Below, in pieces: positions 1 through 6,649 of a stretch of DNA of 21,340 nucleotides. The stretch is from positions 21,483 to 42,822 of the forward strand of contig DCIR01000023.1 in assembly GCA_002317155.1 (NCBI GenBank), given 5' to 3'. This DNA is from Lachnospiraceae bacterium UBA1721. GTDB taxonomy: Bacteria > Bacillota > Clostridia > Lachnospirales > Lachnospiraceae. A model generated the notes under the pieces. The model was not told where the DNA came from, ran no database searches, and saw only the letters and a program-made list of their open reading frames with translations. Each line of letters starts with the position of its first letter. The first letter of the stretch is position 1. The translations under genes and the position numbers were made by a program.

Positions 1-32
1 TGCGAAGCAAAATGTGTGGCTATTGCAAAATT

Positions 33-71
33 AAGGAGCACATTAGAGTGATGAACTCATATGTGCTCCTT
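33..71 (-). terminator. Bidirectional hairpin terminator after the shikimate-kinase-like gene
   Basis: An 11-bp perfect inverted repeat (AAGGAGCACAT at 33-43 with ATGTGCTCCTT at 61-71) encloses a smaller GAGT/ACTC stem. It lies 34 bases past the stop of the last gene of the minus-strand run. On the minus strand the stem is followed by AATTTT; on the plus strand by TATTATTTTACTTTTT. It could therefore stop transcription from either side. Confidence 0.75.
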
Positions 72-105
72 ATTATTTTACTTTTTCGATATTCACTAAT
101 CGGCT

Positions 106-615
106 TTAATTATTTTCCAAAGCGCTCTGTACAGCTTTGATTGTATCTTCTATATCGAGATGTTCCTCATCGATTGTAATGTCTGCATATTTTTCATACA
201 GTACCACTCGTTCCTCATAAAGAGTCTCAAGTGTCTGGCCGGGCTTAAGAACCACGCCACGATTCTTGATATTGCCAAGACGATGCTTAAGTTCTTCAAG
301 ACTCTGCTTAAGATATACAACCGTACCGATTTCCTTAAGGTGAGTCATAGCCTCCGCGCCGTATACGATGCTTCCGCCGGTAGCAATAATACTATGATCC
401 GCCTCCAGCTTACTATTGATCTCATTCTCTACGGCAATAAAGCCTTCCGGTCCCTTCTCCTCAATAATGTCCTTGAGAAGCTTGCCTGTCTGTTTTTGAA
501 TCACCAGATCAGAATCAATAAATTCATATCCAAGCACCTTCGCCAGGATAACCCCGACAGTGCTTTTACCAACACCCGGCATTCCTATTAACACAATATT
601 ATTCTTAATATCCAT
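106..615 (-). CDS. aroK: Shikimate kinase-like P-loop kinase
   Basis: A 169-residue P-loop kinase of shikimate kinase length. The Walker A motif GMPGVGKST lies near the N terminus, FIDSD follows around residue 34 (the shikimate/Mg-contacting Asp region), IATGGS sits near residue 80, and ERVVLYEKYAD resembles the C-terminal Arg-containing helix of AroK. True AroK enzymes phosphorylate shikimate at O3 with ATP in chorismate synthesis. Two landmarks differ: the usual FRxxE after the DxD region is FIAVE, so the shikimate-binding Arg is missing, and the GGG motif is GGS. It may thus be a divergent subfamily acting on another small molecule. The ATG at 613-615 is preceded directly by an in-frame GTG (616-618), which could also serve; AGGCGG lies just upstream. 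It is the last gene of the run before the hairpin at 33-71. Confidence 0.75.
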   Translation of the reverse strand: MDIKNNIVLIGMPGVGKSTVGVILAKVLGYEFIDSDLVIQKQTGKLLKDIIEEKGPEGFIAVENEINSKLEADHSIIATGGSIVYGAEAMTHLKEIGTVVYLKQSLEELKHRLGNIKNRGVVLKPGQTLETLYEERVVLYEKYADITIDEEHLDIEDTIKAVQSALENN

Positions 616-648
616 CACAATGGTCCGCCTATCCCTTCAAATTGCCAC

Positions 649-713
649 GCATTTTGCTCCGCAAAACGCTCTGGCGCGACACTTTCGTGTCGCTTCGAAA
701 AGCTCCGCTTTTC
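649..713 (-). repeat. Cluster of three hairpins between the phosphatase and aroK-like genes
   Basis: Three stem-loops fill the gap. Read on the minus strand: GAAAAGC/GCTTTTC around GGA (713-697), GCGACAC/GTGTCGC around GAAA, a GNRA tetraloop (693-676), and GCGTTTTGC/GCAAAATGC around GGA (669-649). The single non-Watson-Crick position in the third stem is a G-U pair on the minus strand but an A-C mismatch on the plus strand, which suggests the minus-strand RNA is the folded form. The first stem begins four bases after the phosphatase stop codon. It looks like a small interspersed palindromic element or an RNA processing/attenuation site. No T-run follows, so it is not a classical terminator. 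Confidence 0.6.
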
Positions 714-717
714 TCAA

Positions 718-1446
718 TTAATCATGTCGCTCATCTGCATTCGTATAGCACTCGCAGAATCTTCCTGCAAAAGCAGGCTCTACTCCCGCAACATACAAAT
801 GCGAGGTATCGCCAAAGGAAGTCACCCTGAGTGAAGCTATTCCTTCTCTTCTTTCTTCGGTAGCAATGGTTGTTACCGAAGTGGGCGCAGCAATCATTCC
901 CTGCCACAAAGTCATAGGTGATACTCCGAGTATTCTGCTGAGCATAACACATTCCACGCCAAAATGACAAAATAAAACTATGGTATCCATATTAGGATTA
1001 ACTGCTCTGTATAAATTACCTTCGCGAACGTAACCATGTTCAGCTATTAGTTTATCGAACTCACTGACTACCCAATCATATTTTTCTTTCGCTGTTCCCA
1101 TAGCCATCTTCTCAGGCTCTGCCCAACGGTTTTTATCATAAAATTCTTCGTGGATGCACCAATCCTGTGGTAACCAGTCCCATCCAAGAGTCTCATGACC
1201 GATATCCGGTCTAAAGGACGTACCTTCAAATTCTCTGAGCCAATCCTTGGTAACTGCAGTTCTTCCCATTTTATCAAGGGTATATTTTGCAGTCGCCTGC
1301 GCTCTTCCAAGCGGTGACTGATAAAAATAATCCACCTTAAGCTTCGATATTCTCTCCGCTACAAGAGCAGCTTCCATCTTGCCTCTCTCGGTCAGCGAAT
1401 CATGTTCATAATCGGGATCACCATGTCTAACAATTATTATCTTCAT
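718..1446 (-). CDS. Histidine phosphatase superfamily protein
   Basis: A 242-residue cytoplasmic protein with the phosphoglycerate-mutase-like fold signature. RHG at residues 7-9 contains the phospho-acceptor histidine (H8), LTERG follows near residue 18, SPLGRA is at 44-49, LREFEG at 70-75, and the second catalytic histidine is in FCHFG (H161). Members of this superfamily remove phosphate from sugar phosphates, nucleotides or proteins; the substrate here cannot be read from the sequence. The ATG at 1444-1446 has AGGA six bases upstream. It starts only eight bases after the pepT stop, so the two are probably co-translated. The hairpin cluster at 649-713 follows immediately. No membrane segment or signal peptide is visible. 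Confidence 0.85.
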   Translation of the reverse strand: MKIIIVRHGDPDYEHDSLTERGKMEAALVAERISKLKVDYFYQSPLGRAQATAKYTLDKMGRTAVTKDWLREFEGTSFRPDIGHETLGWDWLPQDWCIHEEFYDKNRWAEPEKMAMGTAKEKYDWVVSEFDKLIAEHGYVREGNLYRAVNPNMDTIVLFCHFGVECVMLSRILGVSPMTLWQGMIAAPTSVTTIATEERREGIASLRVTSFGDTSHLYVAGVEPAFAGRFCECYTNADERHD

Positions 1447-1454
1447 CTATTGTC

Positions 1455-2672
1455 CTACTGCTGCGCATACAGCCTGATAATGTCCTTGATAACAGCTACA
1501 CTTTTATCCATTCTCTCTACAGTAATGCATTCAAAGCATCCGTGGAAGTTAAATCCTCCGGTTCCAAGGTTCGGACAGGGAAGTCCTTCAAAAGAAAGTC
1601 TTGCTCCGTCTGTGCCTCCTCGTATCGGCACATCGATTGGCTCCATACCATTAGCCGCAATTGCCTTGCGTGCATTCTCAATCAAATGCATATGAGGCTT
1701 AATCTTTTCAAGCATATTGTAATATGAATCTTTTATATCAGCTTTAACAAGCTCTGCTCCATATTTCTTATTGATTGTTTCTGCTGCCTGCGCGACAACA
1801 CGCTTACGCTCCTCGAACTTTTCTCTGTCGTGTTCTCTGATAATGTACGAAAGCACTGTCTCGGATACTCTACCCTTCATATCAGTCAGATGAAAGAATC
1901 CTTCTCTGTCTTCCGTATGCTCCGGTCGTTCATTTTCAGGTAAAAGGCTGTGGAATTCCATTGCCACATTCTGAGAATTAATCATCGCATCTTTTGCACT
2001 TCCGGGATGTACAGAAACACCGCTTACTGTTATTACAGCAGACGCCGCATTAAAGTTCTCATACTCAATACAGTTTACATCTCCGCCATCAACAGTATAC
2101 GCAAAATCAGCCTTGAAATAATCCAAATCAAAGAAGTCTGCGCCCTCTCCGATTTCCTCATCAGGAGTAAATCCAATCCATATATCTCCATGAGGCTCGT
2201 TTGACTCAATCAATTCGCTTACAGCTGTTATTATCTCAGCGATTCCGGCCTTATCGTCTGCTCCAAGGAGTGTTGTTCCGTCACTTGTGATAAGCGTTTC
2301 ACCCGCCAATTCTCTGAGGAAAGGGAAGACTATGGTTGACATAACTTTGCCATCTTTTAGTTTCAAATCCCGTCCGTCATAGTCCTTATAAATAACAGGT
2401 GTTACATTTTCTCCACTTGCCTCATTTGAGGTATCCATGTGAGAGATGAAGCCGAGAGCAGGGACGTTTTCATACCCTGCCGTAGCCGGTAACAACCCAT
2501 ACACATAGCACTTATCATCCACCTTAACCTGCTTTAATCCCAGTTCATTAAGCTTATCTGCCAACTTACTCGCCAGTGCAAATTCACCATCAAAGCTTGG
2601 ATGTGTACCACTCTCATCATTTGAGGTAGTATGTACTTTTACATAGTCCAAAAACAATTCATATGCTCGCAT
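1455..2672 (-). CDS. pepT: Peptidase T (tripeptide aminopeptidase)
   Basis: A zinc aminopeptidase of the M20 family that removes the N-terminal residue of tripeptides in the cytosol. Visible M20/PepT landmarks: GFISHMDTS with zinc ligand H78 and D80, LLGADDKAG with bridging D140, TPDEEIGEG with the catalytic/metal glutamates at 172-173, YTVDGGD near 195, HPGSAKDAM, and the C-terminal GGTDGARLS and NFHGCFECI. The length of 405 residues is normal for PepT. The open frame extends nine codons further upstream to 2699, into the preceding gene, but that start has no ribosome site and would add residues absent from the family. The ATG at 2670-2672 gives the typical MRAYELFLDYV start and follows the rsmJ stop by one base; GAGAAAG lies upstream. 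Confidence 0.93.
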   Translation of the reverse strand: MRAYELFLDYVKVHTTSNDESGTHPSFDGEFALASKLADKLNELGLKQVKVDDKCYVYGLLPATAGYENVPALGFISHMDTSNEASGENVTPVIYKDYDGRDLKLKDGKVMSTIVFPFLRELAGETLITSDGTTLLGADDKAGIAEIITAVSELIESNEPHGDIWIGFTPDEEIGEGADFFDLDYFKADFAYTVDGGDVNCIEYENFNAASAVITVSGVSVHPGSAKDAMINSQNVAMEFHSLLPENERPEHTEDREGFFHLTDMKGRVSETVLSYIIREHDREKFEERKRVVAQAAETINKKYGAELVKADIKDSYYNMLEKIKPHMHLIENARKAIAANGMEPIDVPIRGGTDGARLSFEGLPCPNLGTGGFNFHGCFECITVERMDKSVAVIKDIIRLYAQQ

Positions 2673-2673
2673 A

Positions 2674-3438
2674 TTACTTATTCTTTCTCGCAGCAACATT
2701 TATAATACAATCATATCTGATTGCTTTACCGTCCATCGAATAATCAGGCTTCATTCCTGCCAGATACGGCCCTTTTGCAGGACGCTTGATAACTATTTTC
2801 TCAGGAGTCGCATGAATCGCCGCGCTCAACAAATCTTTCTCATCGGAACAGGGCTTTTCTAACTGCTGAAGAAGCTGGAATTTTTTCTTAACCATAGCGC
2901 TTTTGGTCCTGGCCGGGAACATAGGATCCAGCAAAATAACATTTGCCTCGCCTTCCATATCATTCATAGCAGCAATACTGTCTCCGATTCGAAGTTCCAT
3001 ACGTGCAGCTATATGAGCTATTTCTGCTATCTGCGATGCTCTCAGAAGCGCATCTTCAAGCAAAGAAGCTATTATAACGTCATACTCGTATAAAATCACC
3101 TTAAAACCAGCTGCAGCCAGAATAAACGAATCCTCGCCCATTCCGGCTGTTGCATCCAATAGAACCGGCAGTCCGCTGCCTGAATAGTTTTTAAGCTTCG
3201 CTGCCTTAACAAGCATCTCACTATCCAGCTTACTCTTTTTGATGCGTGGAATAAGCTCAGACAAATCACCTCTCATAGCTAGATTTCCCTGTTTAAGTGC
3301 TAATCCTTCCTCTCCAAGCTCAAGATAGAGTTCAGCTTCGCCAATCCTGCTTACGGAATCCGTTACATCAACCTTCATCCTCTCAGCCAGGCTACCCGCT
3401 CTGTCGATATTTTCTTTATTTTCACACAATAAATACAT
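2674..3438 (-). CDS. rsmJ: RsmJ-like 16S rRNA guanine-N2 methyltransferase
   Basis: A 254-residue class I SAM-dependent methyltransferase. LLDATAGMGEDSF (about 93-105) is the SAM-binding motif I, YEYD near 117 is the acidic end of motif II, DPMFPARTKSAMVKK (171-185) is the catalytic-loop motif characteristic of RsmJ, and IVIKRPAKGPYL near 215 matches the RsmJ C terminus. RsmJ methylates G1516 of 16S rRNA in E. coli; equivalence here is inferred. The N-terminal 85 residues form the family's small lead domain. AGGA lies four bases before the ATG, which is closer than usual. It abuts pepT downstream and lies 36 bases after the unknown gene upstream, so it is probably part of the same transcript. 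Confidence 0.85.
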   Translation of the reverse strand: MYLLCENKENIDRAGSLAERMKVDVTDSVSRIGEAELYLELGEEGLALKQGNLAMRGDLSELIPRIKKSKLDSEMLVKAAKLKNYSGSGLPVLLDATAGMGEDSFILAAAGFKVILYEYDVIIASLLEDALLRASQIAEIAHIAARMELRIGDSIAAMNDMEGEANVILLDPMFPARTKSAMVKKKFQLLQQLEKPCSDEKDLLSAAIHATPEKIVIKRPAKGPYLAGMKPDYSMDGKAIRYDCIINVAARKNK

Positions 3439-3474
3439 CTATTATCCTATTCAATCAACTGCTTCAAATAACTG

Positions 3475-3873
3475 CTATTTGATTACAGGAGTAAAATCAT
3501 CTGTATCACCGCAGACGAACCCATCTATACCGGCAGCGATTTTTTTCATAATCTTCTCTGCCGCATCATAATCCTCAGGCCTAAATGATACATAAAACAA
3601 TTCTTTTATACCGTTCTTAGCTATGTAATCACAGCTGTACTCATCTCTCGGATCAGCATCAAACGCTTCAATATCAACCGACGACTTCTCGCCGATAGCG
3701 ATCTCCAGCACTCCAACCTCAGTCCATATCTCTATATCGTAATCGTCCCCGACAATGTCCTTAATATCCGCAACCGTTATCTCATTGCGCGACATGATAA
3801 TCCATCCGGGCGGAAGATCTCTTTTTACGGTATTTGCGTTCTTGATTTTATTCAGCTTAGCCTTGCTCTTCAT
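3475..3873 (-). CDS. Unknown 132-residue cytoplasmic protein
   Basis: I do not recognise this protein. It has a basic N terminus (residues 1-18, rich in Lys and Asn), then PPGWIIMSRNEITVADIKDIVG and an acidic alpha/beta-looking body with GVLEIAIGE, SFRPEDYDAAEKIMKKIA and an acidic C-terminal end. There is no signal peptide, no membrane span and no obvious catalytic motif. Its ATG overlaps the nitroreductase stop in an ATGA junction, with GGAG eight bases upstream, so it is very likely translated and coupled to the nitroreductase. That neighbour does not settle its role. The gene is supported as real by operon position, the ribosome site and normal composition. Confidence 0.7.
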   Translation of the reverse strand: MKSKAKLNKIKNANTVKRDLPPGWIIMSRNEITVADIKDIVGDDYDIEIWTEVGVLEIAIGEKSSVDIEAFDADPRDEYSCDYIAKNGIKELFYVSFRPEDYDAAEKIMKKIAAGIDGFVCGDTDDFTPVIK

Positions 3874-4463
3874 GACTTGAACTCCACTATTTCTTCTAAC
3901 TCTTTTCTGGGACGTCCTTCCGGCACTTCGTCAGCGATACCAAATGCAACCGCTCCGGCAAGCTGACAGTTAACCTGCATATACTCTGTAATCTCTTTGT
4001 GAGCATAGACAGTGTTACCTATCCACAATGAACCCACTCCAAGCTCTGTGGCCTTGAGAAGCATATTCTCAATAGCAGCTCCAATCGAAAGTGAATCATG
4101 AATCTCAGTAATTCTTCTTCCTGCAAAAACTGATTTAAGAGGATCCTTGGAATGAGTATTAAGCACCATTACTATAACCGGTGCCTCTCTCATAATTCGA
4201 AGGGTATTATCCGCACTGGCCATACCGTTTTTGAATTTCTTCGGCATGAAAAGACTTTTTTTCTGCTTCTCTATACCTCTCTCCATACAGTCGAGGATTT
4301 CTTTTTTCGCATTGCCTGTATATACTACAAACTTCCAGGGCTGGCGATTTTTGGCCGAAGGAGCACATCTGGCAGCCTCAAGGATCTCCGTAAGCTGCTC
4401 CTTTGTCACTTCTCCATCCGTTTTATATTTTCTGATGCTCTTTCTTTTGGTATAAATATCCAT
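3870..4463 (-). CDS. Nitroreductase family (FMN-dependent) oxidoreductase
   Basis: A 197-residue protein of the nitroreductase fold. Landmarks are the N-terminal SIRKY (9-13) and APSAKNRQPWKFVV (34-47), which form the FMN phosphate and ring-binding region, and later GAAIENMLLKATELGVGSLWIGN, the family's dimer/FMN helix. Members use NAD(P)H to reduce nitro compounds, quinones or flavins, often as redox-balancing enzymes in anaerobes; the natural substrate is not readable. The ATG overlaps the trkA stop by one base (TAATG) and GAGAGG lies eight bases upstream. It lacks the cysteine clusters of ferredoxin-fused nitroreductases. Confidence 0.87.
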   Translation of the reverse strand: MDIYTKRKSIRKYKTDGEVTKEQLTEILEAARCAPSAKNRQPWKFVVYTGNAKKEILDCMERGIEKQKKSLFMPKKFKNGMASADNTLRIMREAPVIVMVLNTHSKDPLKSVFAGRRITEIHDSLSIGAAIENMLLKATELGVGSLWIGNTVYAHKEITEYMQVNCQLAGAVAFGIADEVPEGRPRKELEEIVEFKS

Positions 4464-5104
4464 TATTTGAGCCTCTCAACGTCAGCATGTCCACCCATCA
4501 CAAGAATATTCTCTGTACCCTTGAATTCGTACTGAGCAGGCGGCATGGGATTGATTTTTCCATCTTCCTTGGTTGCAAGAATACTGATTCTGTATCTGTT
4601 TCTTACATCCAGCTTAATAATGGTTCTTCCCACCCAGCTCTTGGGAACCGCAACCTCATAAATTCCGATTTCAGGTGTAAGTTCAATGAAATCAAATACA
4701 TTATCAGCCGCAAGACTTATGGCAAGTCTCTCTGCGGTCTCTCGCTCTGCATATGATACATAGTCTGCACCGTTTCTCAGAAGCAGTTTCTTATGAGTAT
4801 CATTAGTCGCTCTGGCTACAATATACTTACATCCGAGATCCTTAAGAATAACTGTAATCTCAAGTGCGGTCTGGAAATCATCTCCTACGGCAATAACCGC
4901 TTTATCGAAATCCTTAACGCCGATTCCCTTCATAAATCTCTCATCACAGGCATTGCCGATAAGGATTCTGGGAATAAGCTCTGCGCAGGCATCTGCCCTT
5001 GCTTCGCTGCTCTCGATTGCCATAACCTCGTTATCATTTTCCATAAGCTTCTCAGCCATATGTACACCAAACTGGCCAAGTCCAATAATAAGTACTGATT
5101 TCAT
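4463..5104 (-). CDS. trkA: K+ uptake regulatory subunit, TrkA/KtrA family
   Basis: A 213-residue cytoplasmic gating subunit of a K+ channel-like transporter. The N-terminal RCK domain begins with the nucleotide-binding Rossmann motif IIGLGQFG (6-13), followed by an acidic strand end (AIESSEARAD) and AVIAVGDDFQTAL. A C-terminal RCK_C domain covers about residues 135-213 (FIELTPEIGIYEVAVPKSWVG). The single RCK-N/RCK-C layout and length fit KtrA rather than the double-length TrkA of Proteobacteria. Such subunits bind ATP/ADP or NAD(H) as an octameric ring that opens the membrane subunit. trkH lies 34 bases upstream on the same strand, as expected. A strong GGAAGGGG ribosome site precedes the ATG. 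Confidence 0.92.
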   Translation of the reverse strand: MKSVLIIGLGQFGVHMAEKLMENDNEVMAIESSEARADACAELIPRILIGNACDERFMKGIGVKDFDKAVIAVGDDFQTALEITVILKDLGCKYIVARATNDTHKKLLLRNGADYVSYAERETAERLAISLAADNVFDFIELTPEIGIYEVAVPKSWVGRTIIKLDVRNRYRISILATKEDGKINPMPPAQYEFKGTENILVMGGHADVERLK

Positions 5105-5138
5105 GGGTAGTCCCCTTCCTTCTCAAATGAATCTATAT

Positions 5139-6509
5139 TTATCCGATGTTGATATTTTCCTTAGGAAAGCTTGAGCTGATTTTCGACCTGTCAGGTGAAA
5201 ATGCAAGCAAAGCAGTAATTGATCCTAATCTTCCGCAGAACATAAGGAATGTAATGATTAGCTTGGATGTCATACTGAGTGATCCCGTGATACCAAGCGT
5301 AATTCCTACCGTAGCAAGTGCCGATGTCGTTTCAAACAAAACCGTCATAAACGGAAGCTTTTCTATCGAAGTAATCACCACTGCCGAAGTAAGTATGCCG
5401 ATCAAATATGATGTGAAAACGCATGCCGCAAGTCTCGGCGCATCCTCGTCAATTCTTCTTCCGAAGACCTCTATATTTTTACGTCTTCTGAGTGTAGTTC
5501 CGATAGAAGCAATCAATACCCAGAAGGTAGTAGTCTTCATACCGCCGGCTGTTGATCCGCTTGATCCTCCTATGAGCATCAGGAAAATCATGATCATTAA
5601 TCCGCTCTCAGTCATCTTACTGAGGTCGGCACTGTTAAAGCCCGCGGTTCTGGCACTGACTGACTGGAAAAAGCACGATAACAGCTTGTTACCGACCGAA
5701 TAATTCTCATACATCGGCGAATCAAACTCTGTAAGAAACATTGTTACAGTACCGAATAAAATCAACGCTCCTGAAACACTCAAAACAAGCTTGCTGTGCA
5801 GTGACAATTTATTCCAGGTAAACTGCTTATCCAGCAAATCCTTCCATACATAGAATCCCAGACCACCAAGGATAATCAGAGCACTGAGTACCATGTTCAC
5901 ATACAGATTAGTCTCAAATCCCATCATCGATGAACATTCTCCGGTAATTCCACCCATCAGGTCAAATCCGCCATTGCAAAACGCCGATATCGAATGGAAT
6001 ATAGCCATATACACACCCTTGTATCCATATCGCGGCACATAATCGAAAGCCAAGAAAAGAGCTCCTGTTCCCTCAATAGCAAAGGTTCCTTTGACAATAA
6101 ACTCCGTCATTTTTACAATTCCGCCGAATTCAGGAGCGGATATCGAGTCCTGCATCAGAGTTCTCTCAGATATACCAATCCTGCTGCCGGTTGCCTTCAT
6201 GACCATAAGTACCACCGTCATGAATCCTATTCCGCCAATCTGAATCATAAACAAGATTGCCAGCTGTCCGAACAGAGTCCAATGCGTGAAGGTATCGTAC
6301 CTTATAAGTCCGGTTACACATGTAGCCGATGTAGCGGTAAACAGGCAATCCGACAAGGATGTTGCCCCTTCAGTTTTCGATGCAAAGGGAAGATGCAAAA
6401 TGAAAGTTCCCAATATGATAATTGCAATATATCCAAACATTATCAGACGCATTGCTGAAATACGCTGCAATAATGTTTTTTTGTCCAAATTTTTTCTCTT
6501 ATTGTCCAT
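5139..6509 (-). CDS. trkH: K+ uptake membrane subunit, TrkH/KtrB family
   Basis: A 456-residue polytopic membrane protein with four non-identical channel repeats. The four selectivity-filter segments are visible: TSATCVTGL (60-68), SAFCNGGF (175-182), SARTAGFN (285-292) and SALATVGITLG (396-406). Each carries the central Gly that lines the K+ pathway. A flexible GGSSGSTAGGMKT lies in the third repeat after the filter (near 315), the position of the gating loop in KtrB. The length fits KtrB, which is coupled to Na+ in some species. It is the first gene of the minus-strand run, with AAGGAA six bases before the ATG and a candidate promoter at 6552-6579. Its partner trkA follows directly. Confidence 0.94.
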   Translation of the reverse strand: MDNKRKNLDKKTLLQRISAMRLIMFGYIAIIILGTFILHLPFASKTEGATSLSDCLFTATSATCVTGLIRYDTFTHWTLFGQLAILFMIQIGGIGFMTVVLMVMKATGSRIGISERTLMQDSISAPEFGGIVKMTEFIVKGTFAIEGTGALFLAFDYVPRYGYKGVYMAIFHSISAFCNGGFDLMGGITGECSSMMGFETNLYVNMVLSALIILGGLGFYVWKDLLDKQFTWNKLSLHSKLVLSVSGALILFGTVTMFLTEFDSPMYENYSVGNKLLSCFFQSVSARTAGFNSADLSKMTESGLMIMIFLMLIGGSSGSTAGGMKTTTFWVLIASIGTTLRRRKNIEVFGRRIDEDAPRLAACVFTSYLIGILTSAVVITSIEKLPFMTVLFETTSALATVGITLGITGSLSMTSKLIITFLMFCGRLGSITALLAFSPDRSKISSSFPKENINIG

Positions 6510-6551
6510 TGTTGTTCCTTAAAACAGATATTTCTGTAATTTCACACATAT

Positions 6552-6579
6552 ACTATAATATCACATTTCATATCAGTAA
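6552..6579 (-). promoter_or_regulatory. Candidate promoter for trkH and the downstream run
   Basis: On the minus strand TTACTG (6574-6579) and TATAGT (6552-6557) are separated by 16 bases, about 43 bases before the trkH start. The region between the two divergent genes is AT-rich, so chance matches are likely. The -35 box is only a fair match. Confidence 0.4.
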
Positions 6580-6595
6580 CATACACTATTATTTT

Positions 6596-6626
6596 TTGTC
6601 ACAAGCTTACATAATTATGATAAAAT
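6596..6626 (+). promoter_or_regulatory. Candidate promoter for the EAL phosphodiesterase gene
   Basis: TTGTCA (6596-6601) is followed by the AT-rich TATGATAAAAT (6616-6626). The best -10 register is uncertain: GATAAA gives 17-base spacing and TAAAAT gives 19. AGAGGA at 6639-6644 is a good ribosome site five bases before the ATG at 6650. Confidence 0.4.
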
Positions 6627-6649
6627 AGACCTTACATAAGAGGAATAGT

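Noticed and set aside
160..591. A 143-codon plus-strand open frame antisense to the shikimate-kinase-like gene
   Set aside because: It mirrors a gene with clear family motifs, has no ribosome site and shows no recognisable protein features.
5146..5703. A 185-codon plus-strand open frame antisense to trkH
   Set aside because: trkH has all four selectivity-filter motifs on the other strand; the antisense frame is a codon-bias shadow.
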